A DNA stretch of 24,862 bases from Actinomycetota bacterium (GTDB lineage Bacteria > Actinomycetota > Humimicrobiia > Humimicrobiales > Humimicrobiaceae). This document shows positions 1 through 7,172 of the stretch, piece by piece. Both the position numbers and the translations under genes were made by a program. The stretch spans positions 17,901-42,762 of the forward strand of contig JAQVJB010000003.1 of assembly GCA_028695395.1 (NCBI GenBank). Reading direction: 5' to 3'. Below the pieces are notes generated by a model. It saw only the letters and a program-made list of their open reading frames with translations, made no database searches and had not been told where the DNA came from. Positions within the stretch are counted from its first letter, which is position 1; the number at the start of each line of letters is the position of its first letter.

Positions 1-54
1 CCATATTTCTCCTCTTTCAGGATATTGCTGCATCTTTTCAGAGAATTCAGTCAT
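1..54 (-). CDS. MazF-like toxin, N-terminal fragment (runs off the window)
   Basis: Only the first 18 codons are in the window, reading leftward from ATG at 54. They end in Arg-Gly-Glu-Ile-Trp, which matches the start of the MazF/PemK RNase fold, where R-G-[DE]-[IV]-W precedes the first strand. The ATG overlaps the TGA of the upstream antitoxin as ATGA, the coupling usual in type II toxin-antitoxin operons. MazF toxins cleave mRNA at short sequences, but whether this one is active cannot be judged from 18 codons. A second in-frame ATG at residue 8 is an alternative start. The call rests on a short motif plus context. Confidence 0.6.
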   Translation of the reverse strand, partial: MTEFSEKMQQYPERGEIW

Positions 55-275
55 TCCGGCCAGCTTTCTATAGTAGCATTTTCCCATTCTGTATTTATTT
101 TCTTATCCTCTTTATTTTCGTTTTTATATCCTTCTATGAGAAGAGAGTCCGTTTCTACTTTTTTATCATTTATTATTTTTTCGATTACTGCTTCTGATAT
201 AAACCTGCTTTTATTTTCATAAGCTTCTAAAGCTTCTGCAACTTTTTCCGGCAAAGTAATATTTAGTCTTTTCAA
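51..275 (-). CDS. Ribbon-helix-helix antitoxin (MazE/CopG-like)
   Basis: A 74-residue protein. Residues 1-35 have the ribbon-helix-helix pattern: a short basic strand (K-R-L-N-I-T-L-P), then a helix with Ala/Glu and a helix with S-R-F-I-S-E-A-V. This fold dimerises to bind DNA and repress its own operon. The acidic, Lys-rich tail (about 40-74) is the kind of segment that wraps and neutralises a MazF toxin. The start is TTG at 275, just after a GGGG-rich stretch acting as ribosome-binding site. The stop overlaps the ATG of the MazF-like gene by 4 bases. Half-sites upstream support self-repression. A CopG-type regulator without toxin pairing is less likely, given the neighbour. Confidence 0.8.
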   Translation of the reverse strand: MKRLNITLPEKVAEALEAYENKSRFISEAVIEKIINDKKVETDSLLIEGYKNENKEDKKINTEWENATIESWPE

Positions 276-305
276 ATTCTACCCCAGCCATTTAAGTAAT
301 TAATT

Positions 306-348
306 ATACATCATATTATACATATTATTATATGTATTGTAAATACAT
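306..348 (-). promoter_or_regulatory. Antitoxin promoter overlaid by ATACAT/ATGTAT operator half-sites
   Basis: On the minus strand TTTACA (338-343) is followed by exactly 17 bases and TATAAT (315-320), about 40 bp before the antitoxin TTG. The hexamer ATACAT occurs at 306-311, 318-323 and 343-348, and its complement ATGTAT at 332-337. They build two perfect inverted repeats: arms 318-325/330-337 with spacer TATT, and arms 331-338/342-349 with spacer GTA. These overlap both promoter elements, as expected for self-repression by an RHH antitoxin-toxin complex. Confidence 0.6.
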
Positions 349-667
349 AATCAGATATTTATAAGCTTATGAAGGTATTCTTTTTTTATGATTAAAGCTG
401 AATAATTATTCATAATTTTCACACTTTTTTAATTTTCAATTTTTTTAATATTTGCCGATATAAGAAATAATTCTTGACGTACGAATACAGGAAAGAGATT
501 CAGTAAAAGACCTGGGAAAATAACCTTTCCTTGTATGATCTCGGAATACTTTGGAAAATAATTAGAAATCAGGCATATTAATTTCAAGATGTATGAGCAG
601 TTCATTTTCAACCTGCAGAAATGGAAAAATTTAAAAAATTAATTTGATTAAATTAAAATCCAAAATA

Positions 668-703
668 AAAAGGAAGGCTGCTTAAAAAAACAGCCTTCCT
701 TTT
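668..703 (-). terminator. Intrinsic terminator of the purine permease gene
   Basis: A perfect 13-bp stem (arm AAAAGGAAGGCTG at 668-680, its complement at 691-703) encloses a 10-base loop and lies 56 bp after the permease stop. On the minus strand it is followed by TTTTATTTTG. The T-rich right arm makes it partly usable from the plus strand too. Confidence 0.8.
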
Positions 704-759
704 ACACATTTTAATTAGGCACAAAAAAAGTATCAACTCAAACCTTTTTTAGCTAATGC

Positions 760-2127
760 CTATTGTCCCCCGAATCTTCCGGCAATTGCCTGGGCTACAA
801 AAGCTACAGCAAATAAAACGCTTACAATAATCATTAATGGATGTACTTCTCTCCATTTTCCTCTTAGTAGTTTTATTACTGTATAGCTTATAAAACCAAA
901 ACCGATACCATATGAAATATTGTAGGTAAAAGGCATAATAATGATTGTTAAAAATGCAGGTATTCCTACTTCTACATTCTTAAAATCTATTTTTGAGACT
1001 ATTGACATCATTAAGAAGCCGACAACGATTAAAGCCGGCGCTGTTACAGGATATTTGAATACTCCTTCAGCAACCTGAACGCCGCCACCGACAACGGCAA
1101 TAAGAGGTGCAAAAAATATTGAAAGCACAAATAGTATTCCGGTTGTTATAGGCATAAGTCCCGTTCTACCACCTTCTGATACTCCTGACGCACTTTCAAT
1201 ATATGTTGTTATTGAGCTTGCTCCAAAAAGACCTCCTCCGACAGCTCCAAGAGAGTCAACCAGCAAAACATTTCTTAATTTTGGAAGATTTCCCTTTGAA
1301 TCCAATAATTTTGCTTCTTCACCAACACCGATTACAGTCCCCATGGTATCAAAGAAATCAGTCATAAACAGGGCAAATATCATAACAATGGCTCCGATAT
1401 TGAGCATGCCCTTAGTCCAAACAGCTCCTACCAGGTCTGCTTTAAAAAATGTTGCAAAACTTTCTGATGTAGGAACTGCAAAAACTTGTGTGGGTAGAGG
1501 TATTACTTTGGTGATCATTCCAAGAATCGCGGTAACAACGATTCCTATCAAGATAGCTCCTCTCACCTTATAGGCAAGAAGAACGACAGTTAACATAAGT
1601 CCGAATAAAGCAAGGAGAGTTACTCCCGAGGTGAAATCACCCAGCGTTACCATAGTTGCTACATCAGGCTGAATAAATCCAGCTTCCTGTACTCCGATAA
1701 ATGCTATAAACAATCCTATACCAACGCCAATCGCGTATTTCAGTTCCATAGGTATTGCGCGCATTATCATTTCCCTTAAACCAGTGAACACAAGAATGGT
1801 TACAATAATACCTTCGATCACTACTATGCCCATTGCCTGCTGCCAGGTCAGTCCGAGACCGAATATTATCGTAAAGACAACTACTGCATTTATTCCCATC
1901 CCTGAAGCTAGCGCAAACGGCGTATTTGTAACTATACCCATAAGCATGCTGAAAAATCCTGCACCTATGCATGTTGCAACTATTGCTGCTTCATAGGGAA
2001 CTCCCCCCTGGGCTAATATTGAGGGGTTAACAAATATTATGTAAGCCATTGTCATGAAGGTAGTAATGCCTGCAATGATTTCTGTCCTTACACTTGTGTT
2101 CCTTTCCTTGAATTTGAAATAACTCAA
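760..2127 (-). CDS. AzgA-family purine (adenine/guanine/hypoxanthine) permease
   Basis: A 455-residue, very hydrophobic protein of the NCS2 AzgA/PbuG branch, which imports purine bases by proton symport in the cytoplasmic membrane. Family signs are the N-terminal segment (E-I-I-A-G-I-T-T-F-M-T-M-A-Y-I) followed by F-V-N-P, the conserved G-M-G-I-N-A near residue 75, a D-F-F-D-T-M-G-T motif near 255, and S-S-I-T-T-Y-I-E-S-A-S-G-V near 305. About 12-14 membrane segments are expected. The start is TTG, seven bases after a strong GGGAGG ribosome-binding site, and length is normal for the family. It is transcribed alone and has its own terminator. Which purine it prefers cannot be told; I see no purine riboswitch in its leader. 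Confidence 0.93.
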   Translation of the reverse strand: MSYFKFKERNTSVRTEIIAGITTFMTMAYIIFVNPSILAQGGVPYEAAIVATCIGAGFFSMLMGIVTNTPFALASGMGINAVVVFTIIFGLGLTWQQAMGIVVIEGIIVTILVFTGLREMIMRAIPMELKYAIGVGIGLFIAFIGVQEAGFIQPDVATMVTLGDFTSGVTLLALFGLMLTVVLLAYKVRGAILIGIVVTAILGMITKVIPLPTQVFAVPTSESFATFFKADLVGAVWTKGMLNIGAIVMIFALFMTDFFDTMGTVIGVGEEAKLLDSKGNLPKLRNVLLVDSLGAVGGGLFGASSITTYIESASGVSEGGRTGLMPITTGILFVLSIFFAPLIAVVGGGVQVAEGVFKYPVTAPALIVVGFLMMSIVSKIDFKNVEVGIPAFLTIIIMPFTYNISYGIGFGFISYTVIKLLRGKWREVHPLMIIVSVLFAVAFVAQAIAGRFGGQ

Positions 2128-2441
2128 ATCTGCACCTCCCGTTTAATTTTTGAATAAAATTTTCAATAAAAGAAAGAAAGTTAAATTAATTTTAATAAAG
2201 TAAGCATTTTTTTTAAACAAATTTATTTATTATTTTTATCTCAATCATGAAATTTATCTCTGCTTATAAAAAATCAGTATTATTATTTTTAATAAAAACT
2301 GGCTTGTATCCGGTTTATTATATAAAATTAAAATACTTTATTATTGGTTTTTATTTAATTAATATTTTTGTCGGGGAATATATATCAGCTTATATGAACC
2401 ACAAACTGTAAACAATAAAGTTAGAGGTTATTATTTAAGAA
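2128..2441. other. AT-rich divergent intergenic region between permease and small ORF
   Basis: On the minus strand a TATAAT (2317-2322) is followed by a small hairpin (arms 2296-2302 and 2310-2316, one mismatch on this strand). The permease leader would then be roughly 180 bases long. No -35 element is clear. I looked for the purine riboswitch core on the minus strand and did not find the conserved TCTACC segment. The rest is low-complexity A/T. Confidence 0.35.
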
Positions 2442-2642
2442 ATGGAAACAGTAAAAAACTTTTTTACTTCGGAAAATTTTAAAAACTTCTGGATTAACTT
2501 TTACAGCGGTTTTGAAAACGTCCTTAATGTTATTTTTGGAAAAATAAAATATGAGCCGATAAGGGATTTATTTTCAAATCCATGGTTTTGGATAATTATT
2601 GTGTTGCTTATTTTGCTTTCAATAATATTTAGAAGGCGTTAA
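2442..2642 (+). CDS. Small C-tail-anchored membrane protein, function unknown
   Basis: A 66-residue protein I do not recognise. The first 46 residues are polar and aromatic (many Phe, Asn, Trp). Residues 47-63 form a single hydrophobic segment that starts with P-W-F-W and ends with Arg-Arg-Arg. This layout suggests a tail-anchored inner-membrane protein with the tail held by the positive cluster. The ribosome-binding site is weak (AGAGGT, about 15 bases before ATG). It is the only plus-strand gene on the left arm, convergent with the ECF sigma group and divergent from the permease. The aromatic bias and membrane segment make chance unlikely but not excluded. Confidence 0.55.
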   Translation: METVKNFFTSENFKNFWINFYSGFENVLNVIFGKIKYEPIRDLFSNPWFWIIIVLLILLSIIFRRR

Positions 2643-2648
2643 TATCCT

Positions 2649-2682
2649 GACATATCGATATGTAATCAAAATATGTCTTTTT
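2649..2682 (+). terminator. Weak terminator-like hairpin after the small membrane protein
   Basis: GACATAT (2649-2655) pairs with ATATGTC (2671-2677), which is followed by TTTTT. An alternative 14-base perfect palindrome (2650-2663) uses the same left arm. It lies 7 bp after the small gene and between convergent genes, but the stem is AT-rich and weak. Confidence 0.35.
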
Positions 2683-2717
2683 CAGTCATTATAATAATTG
2701 AATAAAGTCTGGTTTTT

Positions 2718-3005
2718 TTATTTCTGCTTTTTGTAGTTCATATATTCTATGACCAGAAAAGCGGTAACAGCTGAGGAAAAAATACTAAAAAATATTATTA
2801 AGCCTTTATTTTGCTTTACTCTTCTACCAAACAGATGAATCTTGGAATTTTCTTTTTTTAAAAAATCCAGAAAACCTTCATCGAGCATCTCTTTTTCTTC
2901 ATCTTTAAGATTTTCTATTCTTTCTATTATTTTCTCCTCGAGATTTTCTCCGGGCTTTACGGTAATGTCTTTTGCTATTTTTAAGAATTTGCTTATTTTG
3001 CTCAT
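2718..3005 (-). CDS. Small single-pass membrane protein downstream of ECF sigma factor; candidate anti-sigma factor
   Basis: A 95-residue protein with a charged cytosolic part rich in Lys and Glu (1-66), one hydrophobic segment (about 68-86) and a short basic tail. It follows the ECF sigma gene by 26 bp on the same strand and has AAAGG seven bases before its ATG. Position and layout fit a small membrane anti-sigma factor that holds the sigma at the membrane. It lacks the zinc-binding H-x3-C-x2-C motif of ZAS-type anti-sigma factors, and almost nothing follows the membrane segment, so an extracytoplasmic sensor domain is absent. Function is inferred from context only. Confidence 0.6.
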   Translation of the reverse strand: MSKISKFLKIAKDITVKPGENLEEKIIERIENLKDEEKEMLDEGFLDFLKKENSKIHLFGRRVKQNKGLIIFFSIFSSAVTAFLVIEYMNYKKQK

Positions 3006-3031
3006 AAAATTGCCTTTTTATTTAAAATAAA

Positions 3032-3613
3032 TTATTTCTCTTTTATGTTTTCTTTTATTATTTTTCTGGCTCTATGAATATTAGTCTTGATAGTCCCTAC
3101 CGGTTTTTTTAATATCTCTGCAATTTCAAGATAGCTATAGTCCTGGAGATCTCTTAAAATCAGGGGTATTCTGTAATTTTCATCCAGATTTACAACTATT
3201 CTTAATATTTCCTTAACCAGCTCTTTGTCATGAAAAAACTTTTCTATATTCTGATTTGTCTCATTTAAAATTACTTCCGCCCCTTCATCTATTATATTGT
3301 CAAGACTTACTTTTTTATTTGCAGCTTTCGACTTTATTCTTATCTTATCTATGCATGTATTTACCGTCAGCTTCCTTATCCATGTCTTAAAGCTTGAAAG
3401 ACCCCGGAATTTTGAAATGGCAAGATATGCTTTTACAAATACCTCCTGGCTTATATCTTCAGCTTCATGGGAGTCCCTTATCATGAAAAAAGCAGTCGTA
3501 TAAACGTACTTCGAATGCCTTCTTACAAGTTCCTCAAAAGCTGCCTTGTCTCCTTTTCTGCTTTTCTCAACAAGCAGCTCGTCTTTAATTGTGCTCTCTT
3601 TTTTTATATTAAT
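3032..3613 (-). CDS. ECF-family RNA polymerase sigma factor (likely ATT start)
   Basis: About 193 residues if it starts at ATT (3613). Region 2 shows the family pattern: R-K-G-D-K-A-A-F-E-E-L-V, then A-E-D-I-S-Q-E-V-F-V-K-A, then F-K-T-W-I-R-K-L-T-V-N. Region 4 has the helix-turn-helix Y-S-Y-L-E-I-A-E-I-L with P-V-G-T-I-K-T-N-I-H-R-A-R. The first ATG in frame (3484) falls inside region 2.1 and would delete about 43 family residues. The open frame continues upstream to a GAGG ribosome-binding site (3622-3625), which is eight bases from ATT; no ATG, GTG or TTG lies between that site and region 2. It follows htrA and precedes a small membrane protein, which fits an envelope-stress regulon. Confidence 0.85.
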   Translation of the reverse strand: MNIKKESTIKDELLVEKSRKGDKAAFEELVRRHSKYVYTTAFFMIRDSHEAEDISQEVFVKAYLAISKFRGLSSFKTWIRKLTVNTCIDKIRIKSKAANKKVSLDNIIDEGAEVILNETNQNIEKFFHDKELVKEILRIVVNLDENYRIPLILRDLQDYSYLEIAEILKKPVGTIKTNIHRARKIIKENIKEK

Positions 3614-3625
3614 TTTTATTTCCTC
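3611..3625 (-). promoter_or_regulatory. Ribosome-binding site and ATT start that decide the sigma-factor N-terminus
   Basis: On the minus strand GAGG (3622-3625) is followed by eight A/T bases and ATT (3611-3613). In the same frame an upstream TAA closes the reading frame shortly before GAGG. ATT is therefore the best-placed candidate start, by analogy with infC, which starts at ATT in many bacteria. Confidence 0.5.
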
Positions 3626-3652
3626 TTTATATGTTTATTTATTAACAATTAA

Positions 3653-4861
3653 TCAATTATCTGCAGTAACGGGAGACTCTGCAAGGATAAGGGGTAAAGT
3701 TATATATTTTCCGCTTCTATAAATTTCTACTTCAATATTATCATCTACATTATGCCTGAGCATCTGTGCATATAACTCAAAACTTGTTTTTATTTCCTCG
3801 CCATCAAATCTGGTAAGAACATCCCCTGCCCTTATGCCTGCTTTCCCTGCAGGATATCCGGGAAATACACTTGATATAAGGACTCCGGGTACTTCCCCCT
3901 GGCTGGTACTCATTTCTATTCCTATATAAGGGATCCTCGCCTTTCCATATTTAATTATCTGTTTTGCAATATTTACAGAAGTATCACTCGGTATGGCAAA
4001 CCCTATTCCTGCACTTGCGCCGCTTGGAGAGAATATCAGATTGTTTATGCCGATAACCTGTGCTGAAATATTTATAAGCGGTCCTCCGCTGTTCCCTGGA
4101 TTTATTGCGGTATCTGTCTGGATAAGGTCGACCATCGGCAGCATATCGTTTGAAATGGTAATATCCCTTCCTTTTGCACTGACAACTCCGAATGTTACAG
4201 TCTGCTCAATTGCAAAAGGGCTTCCGATAGCAATGACCATTTCCCCGACTTTTACATTTTTTATTGATGTAAAACTTGCTTCCTTTAGTCCTGAAGCTGC
4301 TATTTTTATAACTGCTATGTCCGTATCCTTGTTAGAACCAATGAGGCTGGCTTTATATTCTTTATCATCAAATGTCATTACCACTATCTCGTCAGCACCT
4401 GCAATAACATGTTCGTTTGTAATTATATAACCGTCTTCAGTATATATAACTCCTGACCCTACTCCAGCATCAGTTAAAATATTTCTGTTATCAAGAACCC
4501 TTATTCTTATGTTTACAACAGAAGGAGATACTTCTTCTACAAGAGCAGTAATAGCGCTGTTCAGCTCTTTAAGTGAAAAATCTTCAACCGGCTTTTTTTC
4601 TTCAAGCTCGGCAAGATATTTCTCCGTGTCAGCACTATCATTTTCTGTAATCGTAGTTCCGCTTGTCTTATCTTCGGAAACAGCAGAGCTGCTGTTTCCT
4701 CTTAATAATTCTATCGGGGAAGTTTTATTTATTACTGACAATATCCCAACTGTAAAAAAGAATCCTAAAGCTATAAGCACTAGCGATACAATTATTATAA
4801 GACAGCCTTTTAAGAAAACAGGTTTAATACTCTCGTTTTCGTCATTATAATTATTATCCAT
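3653..4861 (-). CDS. HtrA/DegP-like membrane-anchored serine protease with one PDZ domain
   Basis: 402 residues from ATG at 4861, which follows an AGGGGG ribosome-binding site. A longer frame from 4912 adds 17 unlikely residues. One membrane segment (about 16-43) anchors a protease domain outside the cell, followed by a single PDZ domain (about 311-393, starting I-P-Y-I-G-I-E). The trypsin-like triad is visible: His151 in T-N-E-H-V-I-A-G, Asp181 in D-T-D-I-A-V-I-K, Ser258 in N-P-G-N-S-G-G-P-L. The role is degradation of misfolded envelope proteins. The start overlaps the stop of the solute-binding lipoprotein by 8 bases, so the two are probably translationally coupled. The ECF sigma gene lies 39 bp downstream. 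Confidence 0.95.
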   Translation of the reverse strand: MDNNYNDENESIKPVFLKGCLIIIVSLVLIALGFFFTVGILSVINKTSPIELLRGNSSSAVSEDKTSGTTITENDSADTEKYLAELEEKKPVEDFSLKELNSAITALVEEVSPSVVNIRIRVLDNRNILTDAGVGSGVIYTEDGYIITNEHVIAGADEIVVMTFDDKEYKASLIGSNKDTDIAVIKIAASGLKEASFTSIKNVKVGEMVIAIGSPFAIEQTVTFGVVSAKGRDITISNDMLPMVDLIQTDTAINPGNSGGPLINISAQVIGINNLIFSPSGASAGIGFAIPSDTSVNIAKQIIKYGKARIPYIGIEMSTSQGEVPGVLISSVFPGYPAGKAGIRAGDVLTRFDGEEIKTSFELYAQMLRHNVDDNIEVEIYRSGKYITLPLILAESPVTADN

Positions 4862-6260
4862 TTTCCCCCTGCACTTCTTCTTCGTCTGATTCAGCATCTG
4901 AATAATCTTCAATCTGCAGTTGGCCTGATTTCATTTTTATAATGTCTTCCTGCATCTTATTTGCTGCATCTTCTATGCTAATATTTCCTGCAATCAGGCT
5001 TTCGGTGTTTAACTTAATTACTTCTCTTATCAGCCTTAGATCTTCTTCGGGTATCTGGCCTCTGCATATCTTCAACTGAAGCAGGGTATTATAAAAAATA
5101 TCATTGGTCAGCATTTCTTCCTTTTCCAATCCTATAATAGAAGGATAGGAAGACGTATTAAGCATCCAGGCTTTCTGTATTTCGCTGGAAATCATATAAT
5201 TTATAAATTGTTTTGAATATTCAAAACTTTTTGAAGTAGAATTAACATTTATAGCAAATCCCATACCTGTAACCATCGGAGTCGGATTTGAAAATGCCCC
5301 CGCTGTTTTGGGTATCTTTGATACGCCGAAATTGATTCCTTCTTCAATGTATTCCTCGATTGCCCACGAACCATTTATTATCATTGCTGTCTGTCCGGCT
5401 TTAAATGAATCGTTTATCTCTTCGTAGCCGATATTAAAGGGCGCTACATTTTCAATATTGTAAAACTCTTCTAAAAACCCCAAAGTTTTTTGAACAGATT
5501 GACTGCTTAAATTAATTGAACCATTATCATAATCATATATCCAGTCAAGATAGCCTCCTATAAAAGGTATTATCCATTCAGGCTGGCTTGCATTCAATAA
5601 AAAAGCATAAGTTTCTTCCTCAAAACCGGTATTATCTCTAGCAAAAACCAGTATTTCTTCAAAATCTGCAGGAGCCTGGCTAATAATGTCTTTATTATAA
5701 TAAAACAAGAGAAAGTCTGATGCATTAAATGGGACAATAAATCTTTTATTATCAAAAAAAGTAAGTTCGTTTAAACCCGGGATAAATACATCATAATCAA
5801 ATTCATCAGACAGGTCTTTTAAAACATTTTCTTTTGCAAGCCCTTTCATGCTGTTTAGCCCCAGCAATACGATATCAGGACCGGCACCCGCAAGGCTGGC
5901 AGCGCTGAAAGTATCCATAAGCTCTTCTTCGCTTCTGTAATGTTTTACTATAATATCTATTAAAGGATTTTCTCTTTTAAAACTTTCTATATTGTTCATT
6001 AAAAATATTCTTTCCTTTGGTTCGCAGCTATTCCAGAAAGTAATTGCCTGCGCTTCACTGGTCTCCTGGTCAGTTATATTGCTTTCTTCATTTTCTGATG
6101 CCGGTTTCGCTGAAGTCGTAGTCTGGTTTTCAGTACTTCCCATATCTCTTTCGGCGCATCCCGGAATAACCATAACAGATGCAGATAAAATAATAAGAAT
6201 AACGGTAATATATTTTAATGACCTGAAAAAATATCTGTCTTTTTTACTTGAATGAAACAT
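4854..6260 (-). CDS. Extracellular solute-binding lipoprotein (family 1, sugar-type ABC binding protein)
   Basis: 468 residues with a basic N-terminus, hydrophobic segment (about 15-34) and Cys35 in I-P-G-C, giving a lipoprotein. A Ser/Thr/Glu-rich linker (to about 70) precedes a family 1 binding domain: I-T-F-W-N near 73, G-A-G-P-D-I-V-L near 128, T-A-M-I-I-N-G-S-W-A near 295, and a late P-M-V-T-G-M-G-F-A-I. These proteins hand oligosaccharides or similar solutes to an ABC importer. No permease or ATPase gene is nearby, so it is an orphan or serves as a sensor. The acidic C-terminal tail is unusual. The gene overlaps htrA by 8 bases. AAGG lies about eight bases before ATG. Confidence 0.85.
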   Translation of the reverse strand: MFHSSKKDRYFFRSLKYITVILIILSASVMVIPGCAERDMGSTENQTTTSAKPASENEESNITDQETSEAQAITFWNSCEPKERIFLMNNIESFKRENPLIDIIVKHYRSEEELMDTFSAASLAGAGPDIVLLGLNSMKGLAKENVLKDLSDEFDYDVFIPGLNELTFFDNKRFIVPFNASDFLLFYYNKDIISQAPADFEEILVFARDNTGFEEETYAFLLNASQPEWIIPFIGGYLDWIYDYDNGSINLSSQSVQKTLGFLEEFYNIENVAPFNIGYEEINDSFKAGQTAMIINGSWAIEEYIEEGINFGVSKIPKTAGAFSNPTPMVTGMGFAINVNSTSKSFEYSKQFINYMISSEIQKAWMLNTSSYPSIIGLEKEEMLTNDIFYNTLLQLKICRGQIPEEDLRLIREVIKLNTESLIAGNISIEDAANKMQEDIIKMKSGQLQIEDYSDAESDEEEVQGENG

Positions 6261-6335
6261 AATTTAACCTTTAAATATAATTATAATTCTAAATTTTATT
6301 AAATCTAAGCCAGTCCATCTTTAATATTATAAATT

Positions 6336-7172
6336 TTAAGGCATTTCAACGGAGTCTTCAAAAAAAACTTCGAAATCATAATGTGTAAACTTTTTAGTAT
6401 ATTTGCTGAACAAAACATCGAGAGCAAAACCCTGTTCCTCTTTTGGAAGCAGTTCATCTTTTTCTAAAAAACATTTTTTTATTAAAACAACCCTATCCTG
6501 AATATCATAAAAAGTTGACAATAATTCTATGTTTACGGCTTTGCTTTCCCCTATATTGACTATTTTTCCTTTTATTGCGAGTATATCATTTTTATAGATG
6601 AAATTCTCTTTATTGGCTATTATGTTACTTTTAAGCAGCTTGTAATGGTCATTGTAGTCTACACCTATTTTTATAGTAGCAATATCTATATATCTTTTGT
6701 TGTCGGAAAGCATATATGAAAAAGGTATTTTGCTTTCCGGCCTTAAATAATTGGCGCTTATGCTTATTTTGTCTGAATGGAGGCTTTCCCCTTTTTTGTC
6801 TTGAAAATCTATTGTTAGTAAAATATTTGTCTTAGTTGAATTTGATACATTGAGTATTTCTCCCATTATGCAGAGATTGCCAAAGTAATCGGTAAAAACA
6901 TTAGTGTTTTTTATTTTTACTCCGATAGACGTAGTAACATCTGTTTTAATTTTCTCATAATCAAAAAATATAAGGCTTGCATTGTTTTTATCTGTTTGAG
7001 AAGAATTATCAGTAATAGTGCTAACGGCTTCCTCCATTGCCCCTGGCTGAAAAGAAAAGCTTTCAGAAATATTGCTGCTGAAATCTTCGAGCTTGCTACA
7101 TGCTGCAGATATAGACATTAAGAAAAGAATGATTGTTAGAAGCAATGATTTTTTAAAATTAGCATTCTTCAT
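6336..7172 (-). CDS. Lipoprotein with two FxLYD-like beta domains
   Basis: 278 residues from ATG at 7172; GTG at 7178 is an alternative giving 280. A signal segment (6-24) ends at Cys25 in S-A-A-C, so it is probably lipid-anchored outside the cell. Two beta-rich units follow, each with the pattern G-x-[IV]-x-N plus an Asx/Ser-rich turn and a D-x-x-[GD] strand pair (about 100-160 and 195-265). They resemble FxLYD-type domains, which are found in surface proteins of unknown role. The start lies inside the end of panD (14-base overlap, different frame), so translation is likely coupled. Function unknown; no pantothenate-related role is implied. Confidence 0.65.
   Translation of the reverse strand: MKNANFKKSLLLTIILFLMSISAACSKLEDFSSNISESFSFQPGAMEEAVSTITDNSSQTDKNNASLIFFDYEKIKTDVTTSIGVKIKNTNVFTDYFGNLCIMGEILNVSNSTKTNILLTIDFQDKKGESLHSDKISISANYLRPESKIPFSYMLSDNKRYIDIATIKIGVDYNDHYKLLKSNIIANKENFIYKNDILAIKGKIVNIGESKAVNIELLSTFYDIQDRVVLIKKCFLEKDELLPKEEQGFALDVLFSKYTKKFTHYDFEVFFEDSVEMP

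Larger units (their letters stand above)
276..759. other. Intergenic stretch between purine permease and toxin-antitoxin operon
   Basis: The left part holds the toxin-antitoxin promoter and operator. The right part (668-703) holds the permease terminator. In between (about 360-660) I see no convincing gene: a 60-codon minus-strand reading frame at 429-611 has no ribosome-binding site and no recognisable fold, and no tRNA or riboswitch pattern is visible. Confidence 0.5.

Noticed and set aside
429..611. 60-codon minus-strand reading frame between the toxin-antitoxin operon and the permease terminator
   Set aside because: No ribosome-binding site, no recognisable domain, and irregular composition. 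Most likely a chance frame.
2338..2400. Possible purine riboswitch in the permease leader (CATATAA followed by a GATATAT-like stretch on the minus strand)
   Set aside because: The conserved TCTACC junction and the paired loops of the purine aptamer are absent, so the likeness is only in A/T-rich parts.
3993..4430. 145-codon plus-strand frame opposite htrA
   Set aside because: It lies entirely inside the protease domain, which carries the catalytic triad on the minus strand.
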